64,000 nt of DNA, from positions 62,001-126,000 of the forward strand of contig NZ_JAUKWH010000002.1 of assembly GCF_030504625.1 (NCBI RefSeq), read 5' to 3'. The translations under genes and the position numbers were made by a program. The DNA comes from Neisseria sp. MVDL19-042950 (GTDB taxonomy: Bacteria > Pseudomonadota > Gammaproteobacteria > Burkholderiales > Neisseriaceae). Below are positions 17,646 through 26,833 of the stretch, in pieces (position 1 is the stretch's first letter; each line of letters opens with the position of its first letter). Under the pieces are notes generated by a model. That model worked only from the letters and a program-made list of their open reading frames with translations. It was not told where the DNA came from and made no database searches.

Positions 17646-18329
17646 ATGAAAAAATGCGTGATTCTTACCGGGGCAGGTATTAGTGCGGACAGCGGCTTGA
17701 AAACTTTTCGTGATGCCGGTGGTTTATGGGAAGGGTATAGAGTAACTGATGTTTGCACGCCTGAAGCTTTTGAGCGCAATCCGCAGTTGGTATTGGATTT
17801 TTATAACGAACGTCGCCGACAGGCCAATGCAGCAGAATCGAATGCTGCTCATAAAGCATTGGTAAAGCTGGAGCAGTGTTACCATGTGAAGATTATTACT
17901 CAAAATGTTGATAATCTGCATGAACGTGCAGGCAGCCAAAATGTGTTGCATCTGCATGGAGAATTAAACAAGGTTCGCAGCAGTGTGAATGACGATGATG
18001 TGCTTGAATGGAGTGGCGATCAGTCTTTAAACGATACTGATCGCAACGGCTATCCGATGCGCCCGTATATTGTGTGGTTTGGTGAAGAAGTACCGTTGTT
18101 TCCGCAGGCGGTTGAAATTATGAGGGATGCCGATATCGTGATAGTAATCGGTACTTCGTTGAAAGTGTATCCGGCGGCTTCGTTGCTTCATTTTGCACCG
18201 CCGACGGCTGAGTGCTATTTGGTTGATCCGAATCCGCAGCAAGTAGAAGTAGGTATCGAAGTGATTGCCAAAAGAGCTAAAGACGGTGTGCCGAGTTTGG
18301 TGGATTATCTGATTGAACAGGCCGTCTGA
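17646..18329 (+). CDS. Sir2-family NAD-dependent protein deacylase without zinc cysteines
   Basis: A 227-residue sirtuin. NAD-binding motifs are GAGISADSGLKTFRDAGGLW (residues 8-27), TQNVDNLHERAG (about 87-98, catalytic His in the following LHLHGEL), and VIGTSLKVYPAASL (about 175). The four cysteines that bind zinc in most sirtuins are missing: after LHGELNKVRSS there is no C-x2-C pair. Tyr and Arg in DFYNERRRQ match the residues that favour desuccinylation in CobB-type sirtuins. The last codons are a DUS, so the protein ends EQAV. Deacetylase or desuccinylase activity is inferred, not shown. Confidence 0.85.
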   Translation: MKKCVILTGAGISADSGLKTFRDAGGLWEGYRVTDVCTPEAFERNPQLVLDFYNERRRQANAAESNAAHKALVKLEQCYHVKIITQNVDNLHERAGSQNVLHLHGELNKVRSSVNDDDVLEWSGDQSLNDTDRNGYPMRPYIVWFGEEVPLFPQAVEIMRDADIVIVIGTSLKVYPAASLLHFAPPTAECYLVDPNPQQVEVGIEVIAKRAKDGVPSLVDYLIEQAV

Positions 18330-18348
18330 AAATTTTTCAGACGGCCTA
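18318..18348. terminator. DUS hairpin between the sirtuin gene and the lipase-like gene
   Basis: The DUS that supplies the sirtuin stop codon pairs with an inverted copy 5 bases later that ends at the stop of the convergent hydrolase gene. One hairpin can stop transcripts from both sides. Confidence 0.7.
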
Positions 18349-18975
18349 GGGCAGAAAATAGCCGCAATGCAGGAATTTCTCTATCTGTGCGGCCGCGTCT
18401 TTGTTGAGCAGCATACTGGTATGTGTTACAGGCAATACGATGTGGTCTTTCATTCCTTCACAGAAGGTTTCTTTTACGCAAACCGTACCGTCGTTTTCTC
18501 CTTTAATCCCCAACAGATTGCCCGCTCCGATTGGACGGTTTCCGGCAAGGCTACCTAATTCTATGCCGGGTGGTAATGCGGGAACATTGCCGTCTAAGCC
18601 GTTACGGTAGGAGCCACCCAAAGTGAAACGGGAGAATTTCATATTTTTTAACCGTTCCGCTACCGAGCTGCCTTGATGAGGGGTGCCGAGAGTAACAATA
18701 CGCCCCCGTATTAAGTCGGGATGCATCGCAGCGAAATGGCGCAACACCAAACCACCCAGGCTGTGTCCGACAAAGTGTAACGGTTCGTTATGGCAACGGT
18801 AAAACTGTTCCACTTTCTCTGTCAGTGAAACCGCATGTTGCGGTAATGTTTGCCGGATGCTGTAATAACCGAAAGTATCTACCGTAAACCCATGCTTTTT
18901 CAGTTTATGGGCAAGAGGCTGCATAATCCATGTTCCCATGTACAAACCATGCAGTAATAAAACGTGAGAAGTCAT
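18346..18975 (-). CDS. Alpha/beta hydrolase, lipase-like
   Basis: A 209-residue protein with the alpha/beta hydrolase pattern: SHVLLLHGLYMGTWIMQP at the N-terminus (oxyanion HG), FVGHSLGGLVLRHFA (nucleophile Ser near residue 73), VTLGTPHQGSSVAE and a late His in VLPVTHTSML. No signal peptide, so it is probably cytoplasmic. The family includes esterases and triacylglycerol lipases; a substrate cannot be assigned. Confidence 0.82.
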   Translation of the reverse strand: MTSHVLLLHGLYMGTWIMQPLAHKLKKHGFTVDTFGYYSIRQTLPQHAVSLTEKVEQFYRCHNEPLHFVGHSLGGLVLRHFAAMHPDLIRGRIVTLGTPHQGSSVAERLKNMKFSRFTLGGSYRNGLDGNVPALPPGIELGSLAGNRPIGAGNLLGIKGENDGTVCVKETFCEGMKDHIVLPVTHTSMLLNKDAAAQIEKFLHCGYFLP

Positions 18976-19132
18976 TTTGAATTCCTGTGTTCTTCTATGA
19001 TCTATGATTGGTTTTCAAAGCACGGACAAGAAACTTAAATAATGAGGCAAGGTGTAAAGGAGCAGATGGCAGGGAAAATTCAATAATGGCAGGATTTCAT
19101 CATTATTATTGTTTCAATAATAGCTTAAACTG

Positions 19133-19166
19133 AAAAAGGCCGTCTGAAAAATTTCAGACGGCTTTC
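19133..19166. terminator. DUS hairpin downstream of clpB
   Basis: AAAGGCCGTCTGAAA faces TTTCAGACGGCTTT. The right copy has one base change (CGGCTTT in place of CGGCCTT), but the stem is preserved. Confidence 0.65.
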
Positions 19167-19196
19167 ATTCATACCGCTTGCTACGGTTTAGCTTAA

Positions 19197-21770
19197 TCAA
19201 TCAAACGCCAGCTTATCTCCATCCGCTTTCACATGAATGGTGCTTTCGGGCTTATATTTGCCTTCGAGCAAAGCCAGAGCCAGCGGGTTTTCGATTTCTG
19301 CTTGGATGGCGCGTTTGAGCGGGCGTGCGCCGTATACGGGGTCGAAGCCTGCTTTGGCGATCAGATCCAGCGCGGCATCGTCAACTTTGAGGTGTAGGTT
19401 TTGGGCGGCAAGGCGTTTTTCCAAGCCTTTGAGCTGGATTTTGGCGATGCTGCGGATATTGGCCTGATCCAAGCCGTGGAACACGACCACTTCATCGATA
19501 CGGTTAATCATTTCGGGGCGGAAGTGTTCTTTCACGTCTTCCATGACCACTTCTTTCACTGCCTCGTAATCCGATGTGCCCATTTGCTGGATATGGTGGC
19601 TGCCGATATTGGAAGTCATCACGATCACGGTGTTTTTAAAGTCCACCGTGCGGCCTTGACCATCGGTTAGGCGGCCGTCGTCCAGCACTTGCAGCAGGAT
19701 GTTAAACACGTCGGGGTGGGCTTTTTCCACTTCGTCGAGCAGGATCACGCTGTAAGGTTTGCGGCGGACTTGTTCGGTTAAGTAGCCGCCTTCTTCATAG
19801 CCGACATAGCCGGGAGGCGCGCCGATTAAGCGGGCAACGGCATGTTTTTCCATGTATTCCGACATATCGATGCGGATTAAATGGTCTTCGCTGTCAAACA
19901 GGAAGCTCGCCAATGCTTTGCACAGCTCGGTTTTGCCGACACCGGTCGGGCCTAAGAAAAGGAAGCTGCCGTATGGTTTGTTGGGGTCGGCCAAGCCGGA
20001 GCGGGAGCGGCGAATGGCGTTGGATACGGCGCGTACGGCCTCGTCTTGCCCCACCACGCGGTTGTGCAATACTTCTTCCATTTTCAAGAGTTTGTCGCGT
20101 TCGCCTTCCATCATTTTGCTCACCGGAATGCCGGTCATGCGCGATACGATTTCGGCCACTTCGTCCGCGCCCACTTTGGTGCGGAAAAGTTTGTTGGCCT
20201 GCTGCTCTTGCGGATTGTTTTCCAGCGCTTGCAGCTGTTGGCTGAGTTTGGGCAGTTCGCCGTATTCCAGCTCGGATGCACGGGCGAAGTCGCCTTGGCG
20301 TTTGGCCTGCTCGATTTTGACTTTGATGTCGTCGATTTGTTTTTTGATGTCGGCGGTGCCGGCGGAAGCGGCTTTTTCGGCTTTCCAGATTTCGTCCAAA
20401 TCGGCGTATTCTTTTTGCAGTCCGGTAATTTCTTCGTCGATTAAATCGAGGCGTTTTTTGCTGGCATCGTCGCTTTCTTTCTCAACGTGCATTCTTTCCA
20501 TTTTGAGCTGGATGATGCGGCGGTCGAGTTTGTCCATCTGCTCGGGTTTGGAATCCAGTTCCATTTTGATGCGGCTGGCAGCTTCATCAATCAAATCAAT
20601 GGCTTTATCGGGCAGGAAGCGGTCGGTAATGTAGCGGTTGCTCAACTCTGCGGCGGCAACGATGGCCGGGTCGGTGATGTCGATACCGTGGTGGATTTCG
20701 TAACGCTCCTGCAAACCGCGCAGAATGGCGATGGTGTCTTCCACGCTCGGTTCGCCCACCAATACTTTTTGGAAGCGGCGCTCCAGTGCGGCATCTTTTT
20801 CGATGTATTGGCGGTATTCGTCCAAAGTGGTGGCTCCGATACAGTGCAGCTCGCCGCGTGCCAAAGCGGGTTTGAGCATATTGCCTGCGTCCATTGCGCC
20901 GTCTGCTTTGCCGGCACCGACAAGCGTGTGGATTTCATCAATGAAAATCAAGGTGTTGCCGTCATCTTTAGCCAAGTCGTTTAAGACGGCCTTCAGGCGT
21001 TCTTCAAACTCGCCGCGGTATTTGGCACCGGCAATCAATGCGGCCAAATCGAGCACCAGCAGGCGTTTGTTGCGCAGGGAATCGGGCACTTCGCCGTCCA
21101 CGATACGTTGCGCCAAGCCTTCCACAATGGCGGTTTTACCCACGCCGGGTTCGCCGATTAACACGGGGTTGTTTTTGGTGCGGCGTTGCAAGACTTGGAT
21201 GGCGCGGCGGATTTCGTCGTCGCGGCCGATCACGGGGTCGAGTTTGCCTTCGCGGGCGCGCTGGGTTAAATCGGTGGTGTATTTTTTCAGGGCTTCGCGT
21301 TGGTCTTCGGCGTTGGGGTTATCCACAGAGGCTCCTCCTCGTACCGCGTCAATGGCGGTGTTGATGTTTTGTTCGGTGGCTCCGGCGTTTTTCAGGATGC
21401 GGCCGGTGTTGTCGTTTTGCTGTACCAAGGCAAGCGGGAACAGTTCGCTGGCAATATAAGCATCGCCACGCTTCACGGCAGCTTTGTCCATCAAGTTTAA
21501 GACGGCCTGCAATTCGCGGCTGGGCAAAATTTCGCCGCCGGTACCCGATACTTTGGGCAGGCTGTTCAAAGTTTGGGTAAGCTGTTGTTTTACTTGGGGT
21601 ACGTTTACGCCTGCGTGTGAAAGCAGGGCTGCGGTGCCGCCTTCGGCATCGTCGAGCAGGGCTTTCAATACATGGCCTGCTTCAAGATAGCTGTTATCGG
21701 CAGCCAAAGCCAAGCTCTGGGCATCGGCCAGAGCTTGTTGGAATTTTGCGGTTAATTTATCGAATCTCAT
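19197..21770 (-). CDS. clpB: Disaggregase ClpB
   Basis: An 857-residue AAA+ chaperone that, with DnaK, rescues aggregated proteins. The N-domain begins [21 protein letters not shown], the first ATPase has [15 protein letters not shown] (about 205-219), a coiled-coil middle domain spans about 410-525 ([20 protein letters not shown]), and the second ATPase has [17 protein letters not shown] (about 603-619) followed by [29 protein letters not shown]. The length matches the family. A heat-shock-type promoter lies upstream. Confidence 0.97.
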   Translation of the reverse strand: MRFDKLTAKFQQALADAQSLALAADNSYLEAGHVLKALLDDAEGGTAALLSHAGVNVPQVKQQLTQTLNSLPKVSGTGGEILPSRELQAVLNLMDKAAVKRGDAYIASELFPLALVQQNDNTGRILKNAGATEQNINTAIDAVRGGASVDNPNAEDQREALKKYTTDLTQRAREGKLDPVIGRDDEIRRAIQVLQRRTKNNPVLIGEPGVGKTAIVEGLAQRIVDGEVPDSLRNKRLLVLDLAALIAGAKYRGEFEERLKAVLNDLAKDDGNTLIFIDEIHTLVGAGKADGAMDAGNMLKPALARGELHCIGATTLDEYRQYIEKDAALERRFQKVLVGEPSVEDTIAILRGLQERYEIHHGIDITDPAIVAAAELSNRYITDRFLPDKAIDLIDEAASRIKMELDSKPEQMDKLDRRIIQLKMERMHVEKESDDASKKRLDLIDEEITGLQKEYADLDEIWKAEKAASAGTADIKKQIDDIKVKIEQAKRQGDFARASELEYGELPKLSQQLQALENNPQEQQANKLFRTKVGADEVAEIVSRMTGIPVSKMMEGERDKLLKMEEVLHNRVVGQDEAVRAVSNAIRRSRSGLADPNKPYGSFLFLGPTGVGKTELCKALASFLFDSEDHLIRIDMSEYMEKHAVARLIGAPPGYVGYEEGGYLTEQVRRKPYSVILLDEVEKAHPDVFNILLQVLDDGRLTDGQGRTVDFKNTVIVMTSNIGSHHIQQMGTSDYEAVKEVVMEDVKEHFRPEMINRIDEVVVFHGLDQANIRSIAKIQLKGLEKRLAAQNLHLKVDDAALDLIAKAGFDPVYGARPLKRAIQAEIENPLALALLEGKYKPESTIHVKADGDKLAFD

Positions 21771-21813
21771 CTGTTTTCTTTCTTTAAAGTTTGTGTGTTG
21801 TTCGGATGAAAGC

Positions 21814-21841
21814 TATATGGGTCTGCCTGTGGGTAAGTCAA
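21814..21841 (-). promoter_or_regulatory. Candidate RpoH (sigma-32-type) promoter of clpB
   Basis: On the minus strand TTGACT is followed by 13 bases and ACCCATATA, close to the heat-shock pattern TTGAAA-N13-CCCCATNTA. The box is about 45 bases upstream of the clpB start. ClpB is a classical RpoH target, so the location is right; the -35 matches only four of six bases. Confidence 0.55.
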
Positions 21842-21930
21842 TACCGTATAAAGGGCTTTGTATTAAATTAATTTATATTTCATTGAAATATTTAAAAAAT
21901 TATCTTTTTATAGGCTGTGGATAATATTTT

Positions 21931-22103
21931 GAGGCCGTCTGAAAAGATACTTTTCGGCTGTTCAGACGGCCTCAACTGCCGGAAGGTGAGGCCGTCTGAA
22001 AATCGCTAAGGTAAAGAGTGGTTTGATGTATAATCCGTTCCTTGTTTTTAACCATTACCGATATTTTATTTTTCAGACGGCCTGATTTAAAAGGCCGTCT
22101 GAA
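21931..22103. repeat. Cluster of five uptake sequences between clpB and trpS
   Basis: Five 12-base DUS lie in 173 bases: forward at about 21932, inverted at about 21961, forward at about 21989, inverted at about 22072 and forward at about 22092. The first and second, and the fourth and fifth, form hairpins. The 350-base gap holds nothing else apart from the clpB promoter and a TATAAT box near 22029 that could drive trpS. Confidence 0.85.
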
Positions 22104-22123
22104 AACCGCAGGAAAGAGCAAAA

Positions 22124-23134
22124 ATGACTAAAAAACGTGTTTTAACCGGAGTAACCACCACCGGCATTCCGCACTTGGGCAACTACGTCGGCGCTATCCG
22201 TCCCGCGATTGCGGCCTCGCATGCGCCGGATACCGAATCTTTCCTGTTTCTCGCCGATTACCACGGCATCATTAAATGTCATGATCCCGAGATGATTCAC
22301 GAATCCACCCAAGCTGTTGCCGCCACTTGGCTGGCTTGCGGTTTAGACCCCGAAAAAACCACGTTTTACCGCCAGAGCGACATTCCCGAAATCATGGAAT
22401 TGAACTGGATTCTGACCTGCATCACTGCCAAGGGTCTGATGAACCGCGCCCATGCCTATAAAGCGGCGGTGCAGGAAAATCTGGATAAAGGGCAGGAAGA
22501 TCAAGACCATCAAATCGAGATGGGCTTGTACAGCTACCCGATTCTGATGACCGCCGACATTTTGATGTTTAACGCGCAAGAAGTGCCGGTGGGCCGCGAT
22601 CAAATCCAACACGTTGAAATGGCGCGCGATATTGCCGGCCGTTTCAACCACCGTTTTAAAGAAGTGTTTACGCTGCCTGAAGTGAAAATCGACGAAAACG
22701 TCGAGTTGCTGGTGGGCTTGGACGGCCGTAAGATGAGTAAGAGCTACGGCAACACCATTCCGCTGTGGGAAAACGATAAGAAAACCCAAAAATCGGTCAA
22801 CAAAATCATCACCAACTTAAAAGAGCCGGGCGAACCGAAACAGCCCGACGAAAGCCCGCTGTTTGAGATTTACAAAGCCTTTGCCACCCCCGCCGAAACC
22901 GCCGAGTTCACGCAAATGCTGGCCGAAGGCTTGGCGTGGGGCGAAGCCAAAAAAATGCTCGCTGCGAAAATCAACGCCGAATTGGCCGAACCGCGCGAAC
23001 GCTACAACGCCTTAACCGCCAACCCTGCGCAAATCGAAGACATTTTGCAGGCCGGTGCGCAAAAAGCCCGCAAACAGGCCCGCGTGTTGCTTGATCAAGT
23101 GCGCGATGCCGTGGGAATACGGGCTTTGAAGTAG
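22124..23134 (+). CDS. trpS: Tryptophanyl-tRNA synthetase
   Basis: A 336-residue class I synthetase charging tRNA-Trp. The HIGH-type motif is in [13 protein letters not shown] (about residues 12-24) and KMSKS appears intact as [14 protein letters not shown] (about 200-212). Size fits bacterial TrpRS. It is monocistronic with a DUS hairpin downstream. The start at ATG 22124 follows AGGAAAGAG, a good ribosome site. Confidence 0.96.
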   Translation: MTKKRVLTGVTTTGIPHLGNYVGAIRPAIAASHAPDTESFLFLADYHGIIKCHDPEMIHESTQAVAATWLACGLDPEKTTFYRQSDIPEIMELNWILTCITAKGLMNRAHAYKAAVQENLDKGQEDQDHQIEMGLYSYPILMTADILMFNAQEVPVGRDQIQHVEMARDIAGRFNHRFKEVFTLPEVKIDENVELLVGLDGRKMSKSYGNTIPLWENDKKTQKSVNKIITNLKEPGEPKQPDESPLFEIYKAFATPAETAEFTQMLAEGLAWGEAKKMLAAKINAELAEPRERYNALTANPAQIEDILQAGAQKARKQARVLLDQVRDAVGIRALK

Positions 23135-23148
23135 AATAAGAAAGTCGA

Positions 23149-23180
23149 GAGGCCGTCTGAAAAAAGTTCAGACGGCCTTT
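23149..23180. terminator. DUS hairpin after trpS
   Basis: GAGGCCGTCTGAA and TTCAGACGGCCTTT are separated by a few A/G bases, 15 bases past the trpS stop. Confidence 0.7.
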
Positions 23181-23250
23181 ATAATGGAATCGGGTATGAT
23201 GCCGCTGTCGTTACTTCGGCGATTTTTTGCAGCAGGAGCAGAAAAGAGAT

Positions 23251-23517
23251 TTATTTGATAATGCCGCGTGCTTTCAGCAATGCGCTTTTGAAGTCTTCTT
23301 CATAATCTTTTTGCAAACCGGGAATAGGAGCCAGCTTATCTTTGCCGGCCATTTTCAGATGGTAGATGATGATTTCGTCGGAAAGCTCGGTAAGCGGTTT
23401 GTCAAAACCCGCTTCGTCGGCAATTTTTTGCAGAATTTGCATTAAATGCATTTCAGGGTCTTGTTTCCAATACTGTTCGAGCAGCTCCAACAGTTCACGC
23501 AGGCGGTGTGAGCGCAT
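23251..23517 (-). CDS. yihD: YihD-family (DUF1040) protein
   Basis: An 88-residue soluble protein. LMQILQKIADEAGF, DEIIIYHLKM and PGLQKDYEEDFKSALLKARGII match the Escherichia coli YihD protein closely along its whole length, as I remember that sequence. The family has no established biochemical role. Single gene facing trpS, start MRSHRLRELLELL at 23517 with AGGAAG upstream. Confidence 0.85.
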   Translation of the reverse strand: MRSHRLRELLELLEQYWKQDPEMHLMQILQKIADEAGFDKPLTELSDEIIIYHLKMAGKDKLAPIPGLQKDYEEDFKSALLKARGIIK

Positions 23518-23616
23518 AAGGCTTCCTTTTCTTTGATATATCGATAAAAATGTTTGAATATACGGTTGGCAGTTTAAAGAATTTGCTGATGAATTTCAAA
23601 GACAGCCGACTACATT

Positions 23617-23653
23617 TTCAGACGGCCTCATTTTAATAGAGAGGCCGTCTGAA
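23617..23653. repeat. Back-to-back DUS pair upstream of ung
   Basis: TTCAGACGGCCTC and GAGGCCGTCTGAA face away from each other across 11 A+T-rich bases and can form a hairpin between the divergent yihD and ung genes. Since no gene ends here, this pair is not an obvious terminator and is probably kept for uptake. Confidence 0.7.
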
Positions 23654-23705
23654 AAAATGTTTTGCTATAATCTGCCGCATCAGCGTTATTTGATTCGGAA
23701 ATATC

Positions 23706-24365
23706 ATGAATACGTGGCATGAGGCCATCGGCGCAGAAAAACAGCAGCCGTATTTTCAACATATCATTCAAAGCGTGAAGCAGGAGCGCGCATCCGGCCG
23801 GATTATTTATCCGCCTGCTTCCGATGTGTTCAATGCGTTTAAAGCGACTGAGTTCGACCAAGTTAAAGTGGTGATTTTGGGGCAAGACCCTTACCACGGT
23901 GCGGGGCAGGCGCACGGGTTGGCGTTTTCGGTGCGGCCGGACATTGCGATTCCGCCGTCGTTGGTGAACATCTATAAAGAATTAGCGAACGATATTGCCG
24001 GTTTTCAGATTCCGCGCCACGGTTGCCTGCAACATTGGGCGGAGCAGGGTGTGCTGCTGCTGAATACGGTGCTGACCGTGCGTGCAGGGCAGGCGCATTC
24101 GCATGCTTCTTTGGGGTGGGAACAGTTTACCGACCGCGTGATTGCGCAGTTAAACGGGCACCGAGAGCATATCGTGTTTCTTTTGTGGGGCAGCCATGCG
24201 CAGAAAAAAGGTGCGTTTATCGACCGCAGCCGCCATCTTGTGCTGACTTCGCCGCATCCTTCGCCTTTGTCGGCACACCGCGGCTTTTTCGGTTGCCGCC
24301 ATTTCTCGCAAGCCAACCGTTATTTGCAAGAGCATGGCGAAACGCCAATAGACTGGCAGGTATAG
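23706..24365 (+). CDS. ung: Uracil-DNA glycosylase
   Basis: A 219-residue base-excision repair enzyme removing uracil from DNA. The catalytic water-activating motif is [22 protein letters not shown] (Asp near residue 63), and the DNA-intercalation motif [14 protein letters not shown] is near residue 187; [10 protein letters not shown] lies between. The family length is as usual. A TATAAT-like box (GCTATAATC) lies about 40 bases upstream of the start. Confidence 0.96.
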   Translation: MNTWHEAIGAEKQQPYFQHIIQSVKQERASGRIIYPPASDVFNAFKATEFDQVKVVILGQDPYHGAGQAHGLAFSVRPDIAIPPSLVNIYKELANDIAGFQIPRHGCLQHWAEQGVLLLNTVLTVRAGQAHSHASLGWEQFTDRVIAQLNGHREHIVFLLWGSHAQKKGAFIDRSRHLVLTSPHPSPLSAHRGFFGCRHFSQANRYLQEHGETPIDWQV

Positions 24366-24376
24366 CCAAAACGGAT

Positions 24377-24405
24377 GAGGCCGTCTGAACGTTTCAGACG
24401 GCCTC
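24377..24405. terminator. DUS hairpin after ung
   Basis: GAGGCCGTCTGAAC and GTTTCAGACGGCCTC abut with almost no loop, forming a near-perfect palindrome. Confidence 0.7.
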
Positions 24406-24446
24406 GATGCGGCATGATGAAGCCGTTGATATGATAAGGAAAGTTC

Positions 24447-25406
24447 ATGAACATTTTGTTTATCGCCGACCCGATGGCGACTTTTAAAACTTATAAAGAC
24501 ACCACTTATGCAATGATGCGCGAAATGGCCATGCGCGGTTGGCGTTTGTCGCACACCTTGAGCAGCGAATTGGCGGTAAAAAACGGCGTGGTAACGGCTC
24601 AGGCTGCGGCGTTTGAATTCGGCGGTGCGAAAAAAGATTATGATAAACAATGGTTTAAAGCCGCCGATAAAGTTCAGACGGCCTTAAAAGACTTTGATGC
24701 CGTGATTATGCGTACCGACCCGCCGTTTGACATGCAATATCTCTACGCCACCCAGTTGCTCACATTGGCCGGGCAGCAAGGCGCGAAAGTATTTAACAGC
24801 GGGCAGGCCATGCGCGATTTCAACGAGAAGCTGGCGATTCTGAATTTCAGCCGCTTTACCTCGCCCACTTTGGTATCGACCCGCTCCGCCGATGTGCGCG
24901 CGTTTCTGAAAGAGCATGGCGACATCATCGTGAAGCCGCTCGACGGCATGGGCGGAATGGGCATTTTCCGTCTGACCGAAACCGACCCCAATATCGGCAG
25001 CATTCTCGAAACCCTGATGCAGATGGATACGCGCACGATTATGGCGCAGCGTTATATTCCCGAAATCGTGCACGGCGACAAACGCGTGCTGGTTATCGGC
25101 GGCGAAGTGGTGCCGTTTGCCTTGGCGCGGATTCCGCAGCAGGGCGAAACGCGCGGCAATCTGGCTGCCGGCGGGCGCGGTGTGGCGCAGGAACTGTCCG
25201 CCCGCGACCGCGAAATCGCCGAAACCCTTGCGCCCGAGTTGAAACGCCGCGGCATTTTGCTGGCCGGTTTGGACGTGATCGGCGACTATCTGACCGAAGT
25301 GAATGTAACCAGCCCCACCGGTTTTCAGGAAATCATGAAGCAGAAGGGCTTCGATGTGGCCGCTATGTTTGCCGATGCCGTGGCCGAATGGTCTGAGGCC
25401 GTCTGA
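24447..25406 (+). CDS. gshB: Glutathione synthetase
   Basis: A 319-residue ATP-grasp enzyme joining gamma-glutamylcysteine and glycine. Seen are [20 protein letters not shown] at the start, [20 protein letters not shown] (about 86-105), the ATP-grasp block [18 protein letters not shown] (about 150) and [12 protein letters not shown] near the end. The last codons GAG GCC GTC TGA are a DUS. The next gene begins 5 bases later, so gshB and dgkA probably share a transcript. No gshA is visible. Confidence 0.95.
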   Translation: MNILFIADPMATFKTYKDTTYAMMREMAMRGWRLSHTLSSELAVKNGVVTAQAAAFEFGGAKKDYDKQWFKAADKVQTALKDFDAVIMRTDPPFDMQYLYATQLLTLAGQQGAKVFNSGQAMRDFNEKLAILNFSRFTSPTLVSTRSADVRAFLKEHGDIIVKPLDGMGGMGIFRLTETDPNIGSILETLMQMDTRTIMAQRYIPEIVHGDKRVLVIGGEVVPFALARIPQQGETRGNLAAGGRGVAQELSARDREIAETLAPELKRRGILLAGLDVIGDYLTEVNVTSPTGFQEIMKQKGFDVAAMFADAVAEWSEAV

Positions 25407-25410
25407 AAAC

Positions 25411-25797
25411 ATGGAGCATAAGCCGAAAACTTATGCTGCTTCTATGAAAGGCGGCCGTGGAATCAAACGCATCATCAAGGCATTGGGCTATTCCGCCGAC
25501 GGCGTGCGTTCGGCTTGCGAAGAGCAGGGGTTTAGACAGCTTTTGTGGATTCATGCCGCTTTGTTCGCCGGGCTGTTTTTTGCAGACTTTACCTTGCCCG
25601 TTAAAATGATATTGGTGCTGGTGTCGGTGATGTCTATCGTGGTCGAATTGATTAATACCGGTTTGGAAGCCGCCGTCGACCATACTTCCGAAGAAAAGCA
25701 CGTGCTGGCTAAAAAGGCCAAAGATGTCGGCTCGGCGGCGCAATATATTACATTGGCGACATTGGCCGTTTTGTGGGTGATGGCTTTAACAGGATAA
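25411..25797 (+). CDS. dgkA: Diacylglycerol kinase, first of two tandem copies
   Basis: A 128-residue inner-membrane kinase of the DgkA type that phosphorylates diacylglycerol so that lipid is recycled. It has the N-terminal amphipathic part GIKRIIKALGYSADG, two to three membrane helices, and the active-site helix VVELINTGLEAAVDHTSEEKH, whose Glu-x2-Asn-x3-Glu-x3-Asp spacing matches E. coli DgkA. ATG 25411 is preferred since the upstream 19 codons read through the gshB end and a DUS. A paralogue follows 6 bases downstream. Confidence 0.9.
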   Translation: MEHKPKTYAASMKGGRGIKRIIKALGYSADGVRSACEEQGFRQLLWIHAALFAGLFFADFTLPVKMILVLVSVMSIVVELINTGLEAAVDHTSEEKHVLAKKAKDVGSAAQYITLATLAVLWVMALTG

Positions 25798-25803
25798 ACA
25801 ATC

Positions 25804-26208
25804 ATGTCAAATGAAGAATATGCGCGAAAACTTAAAGGCAAAAGCGGAGTCAAACGCATCATCAACGCCGCCGGTTATTCCAAAGACGGCCTGCGCGCAG
25901 CCTATCGGCACGAGAGTGCATTCCGCCAATTGATATGGCTGAACGGTATCTTGCTGGTGTTGGTTTTTGTTTTGGATTTCGGCCCTGCAACCCGCATGAT
26001 GCTTATCATCGGTTCGTTTTTGTCGCTGATTGTGGAGTTGTTCAATACCGCCATCGAAGCAGCGGTGGACCACACTTCCACCGCCCGCCACGAGCTGGCC
26101 AAACGGGCTAAAGATGCCGGTTCGGCGGCTCAGATGCTGGCTTTGGCTTTGTTGGCCGTTCTGTGGTTTATGGCACTTTGGCGCGAATATGGATTGAATC
26201 TTTTTTAA
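25804..26208 (+). CDS. dgkA: Diacylglycerol kinase, second tandem copy
   Basis: A 134-residue paralogue of the gene just upstream. Shared landmarks are GVKRIINAAGYSKDGLRAA, FRQLIWL and the active-site block LIVELFNTAIEAAVDHTSTARHELAKRAKDAGSAAQ. All the residues expected for catalysis are kept, so neither copy looks dead. The two differ at roughly half of their positions by eye, so this is an old duplication or two imported genes. Divergence may reflect different lipid substrates, for example undecaprenol, but that is a guess. Confidence 0.88.
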   Translation: MSNEEYARKLKGKSGVKRIINAAGYSKDGLRAAYRHESAFRQLIWLNGILLVLVFVLDFGPATRMMLIIGSFLSLIVELFNTAIEAAVDHTSTARHELAKRAKDAGSAAQMLALALLAVLWFMALWREYGLNLF

Positions 26209-26285
26209 TATAAATCAAACGCCTAAGCGGTTTTTTGCCGTATAACGGCATTGTTTTCCCACACCTACAATAAAAGGAGTAAAGC

Positions 26286-26765
26286 ATGAAAAAACTATTA
26301 AGTGCATTGGTACTTGCCGGCTTGTGCCAAACCGCATTTGCCGCGGATATAGACGTAGACGATGTTTGGGCGCGCGCTACTGTGGAGGGCATGGCCATGA
26401 GCGGTGCGTTTATGGACATTAAAAACGAAACCAAAAGCGACGATGCTTTAGTGGGAGCCACCAGCCCCGTGTCCGACCGCGTTGAAATACATACCCACAT
26501 CAACGACAAAGGCGTGATGCGGATGCGCGAAGTAAAAGGCGGCATTCCGTTGCCCAAAGGTAAAGAAACCAAGCTGCAACCGGGTGGATACCATGTGATG
26601 TTTATGGGTTTGAAAGCGCCGCTGAAAGAAGGCGATAAGTTTCCGCTCACTCTGAAATTTAAAAAAGCCAAACCTAAAACCGTGGAAGTGGAAGTGAAAA
26701 CCGCACCGAAAAATGCGGGGCACGATCACCACCACGATCATGATCATCACAAACATAGCCACTGA
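26286..26765 (+). CDS. PCu(A)C-family periplasmic copper chaperone with a histidine-rich tail
   Basis: A 159-residue protein with a Sec signal peptide (MKKLLSALVLAGLCQTAFA). The copper site H-x(n)-M is visible: RVEIHTHINDKGVMRMREV and GGYHVMFMGLKAPL contain the His/Met ligands of the cupredoxin-like PCu(A)C fold, which delivers Cu(I) to cytochrome oxidase. From about residue 145 the protein ends in GHDHHHDHDHHKHSH, an added metal-binding tail. It stands alone before a DUS hairpin, without a nearby oxidase or SenC gene. Confidence 0.9.
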   Translation: MKKLLSALVLAGLCQTAFAADIDVDDVWARATVEGMAMSGAFMDIKNETKSDDALVGATSPVSDRVEIHTHINDKGVMRMREVKGGIPLPKGKETKLQPGGYHVMFMGLKAPLKEGDKFPLTLKFKKAKPKTVEVEVKTAPKNAGHDHHHDHDHHKHSH

Positions 26766-26780
26766 TTAAGCTGTATAAAC

Positions 26781-26820
26781 CGAAGAGGCCGTCTGAAAAG
26801 TTTTTCAGACGGCCTCTTCG
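26781..26820. terminator. Extended DUS hairpin between the copper chaperone and potD
   Basis: CGAAGAGGCCGTCTGAAAA pairs with TTTTTCAGACGGCCTCTTCG: the symmetry extends seven bases beyond the DUS itself, so the hairpin was selected as a structure and not just two uptake words. It sits between convergent genes. Confidence 0.8.
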
Positions 26821-26833
26821 GTTGCCATGCGGA

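Noticed and set aside
21931-22103. Regularly repeated 12-mers as a CRISPR array
   Set aside because: The repeats are uptake sequences in both orientations with irregular spacing, no spacers of uniform length and no cas gene.
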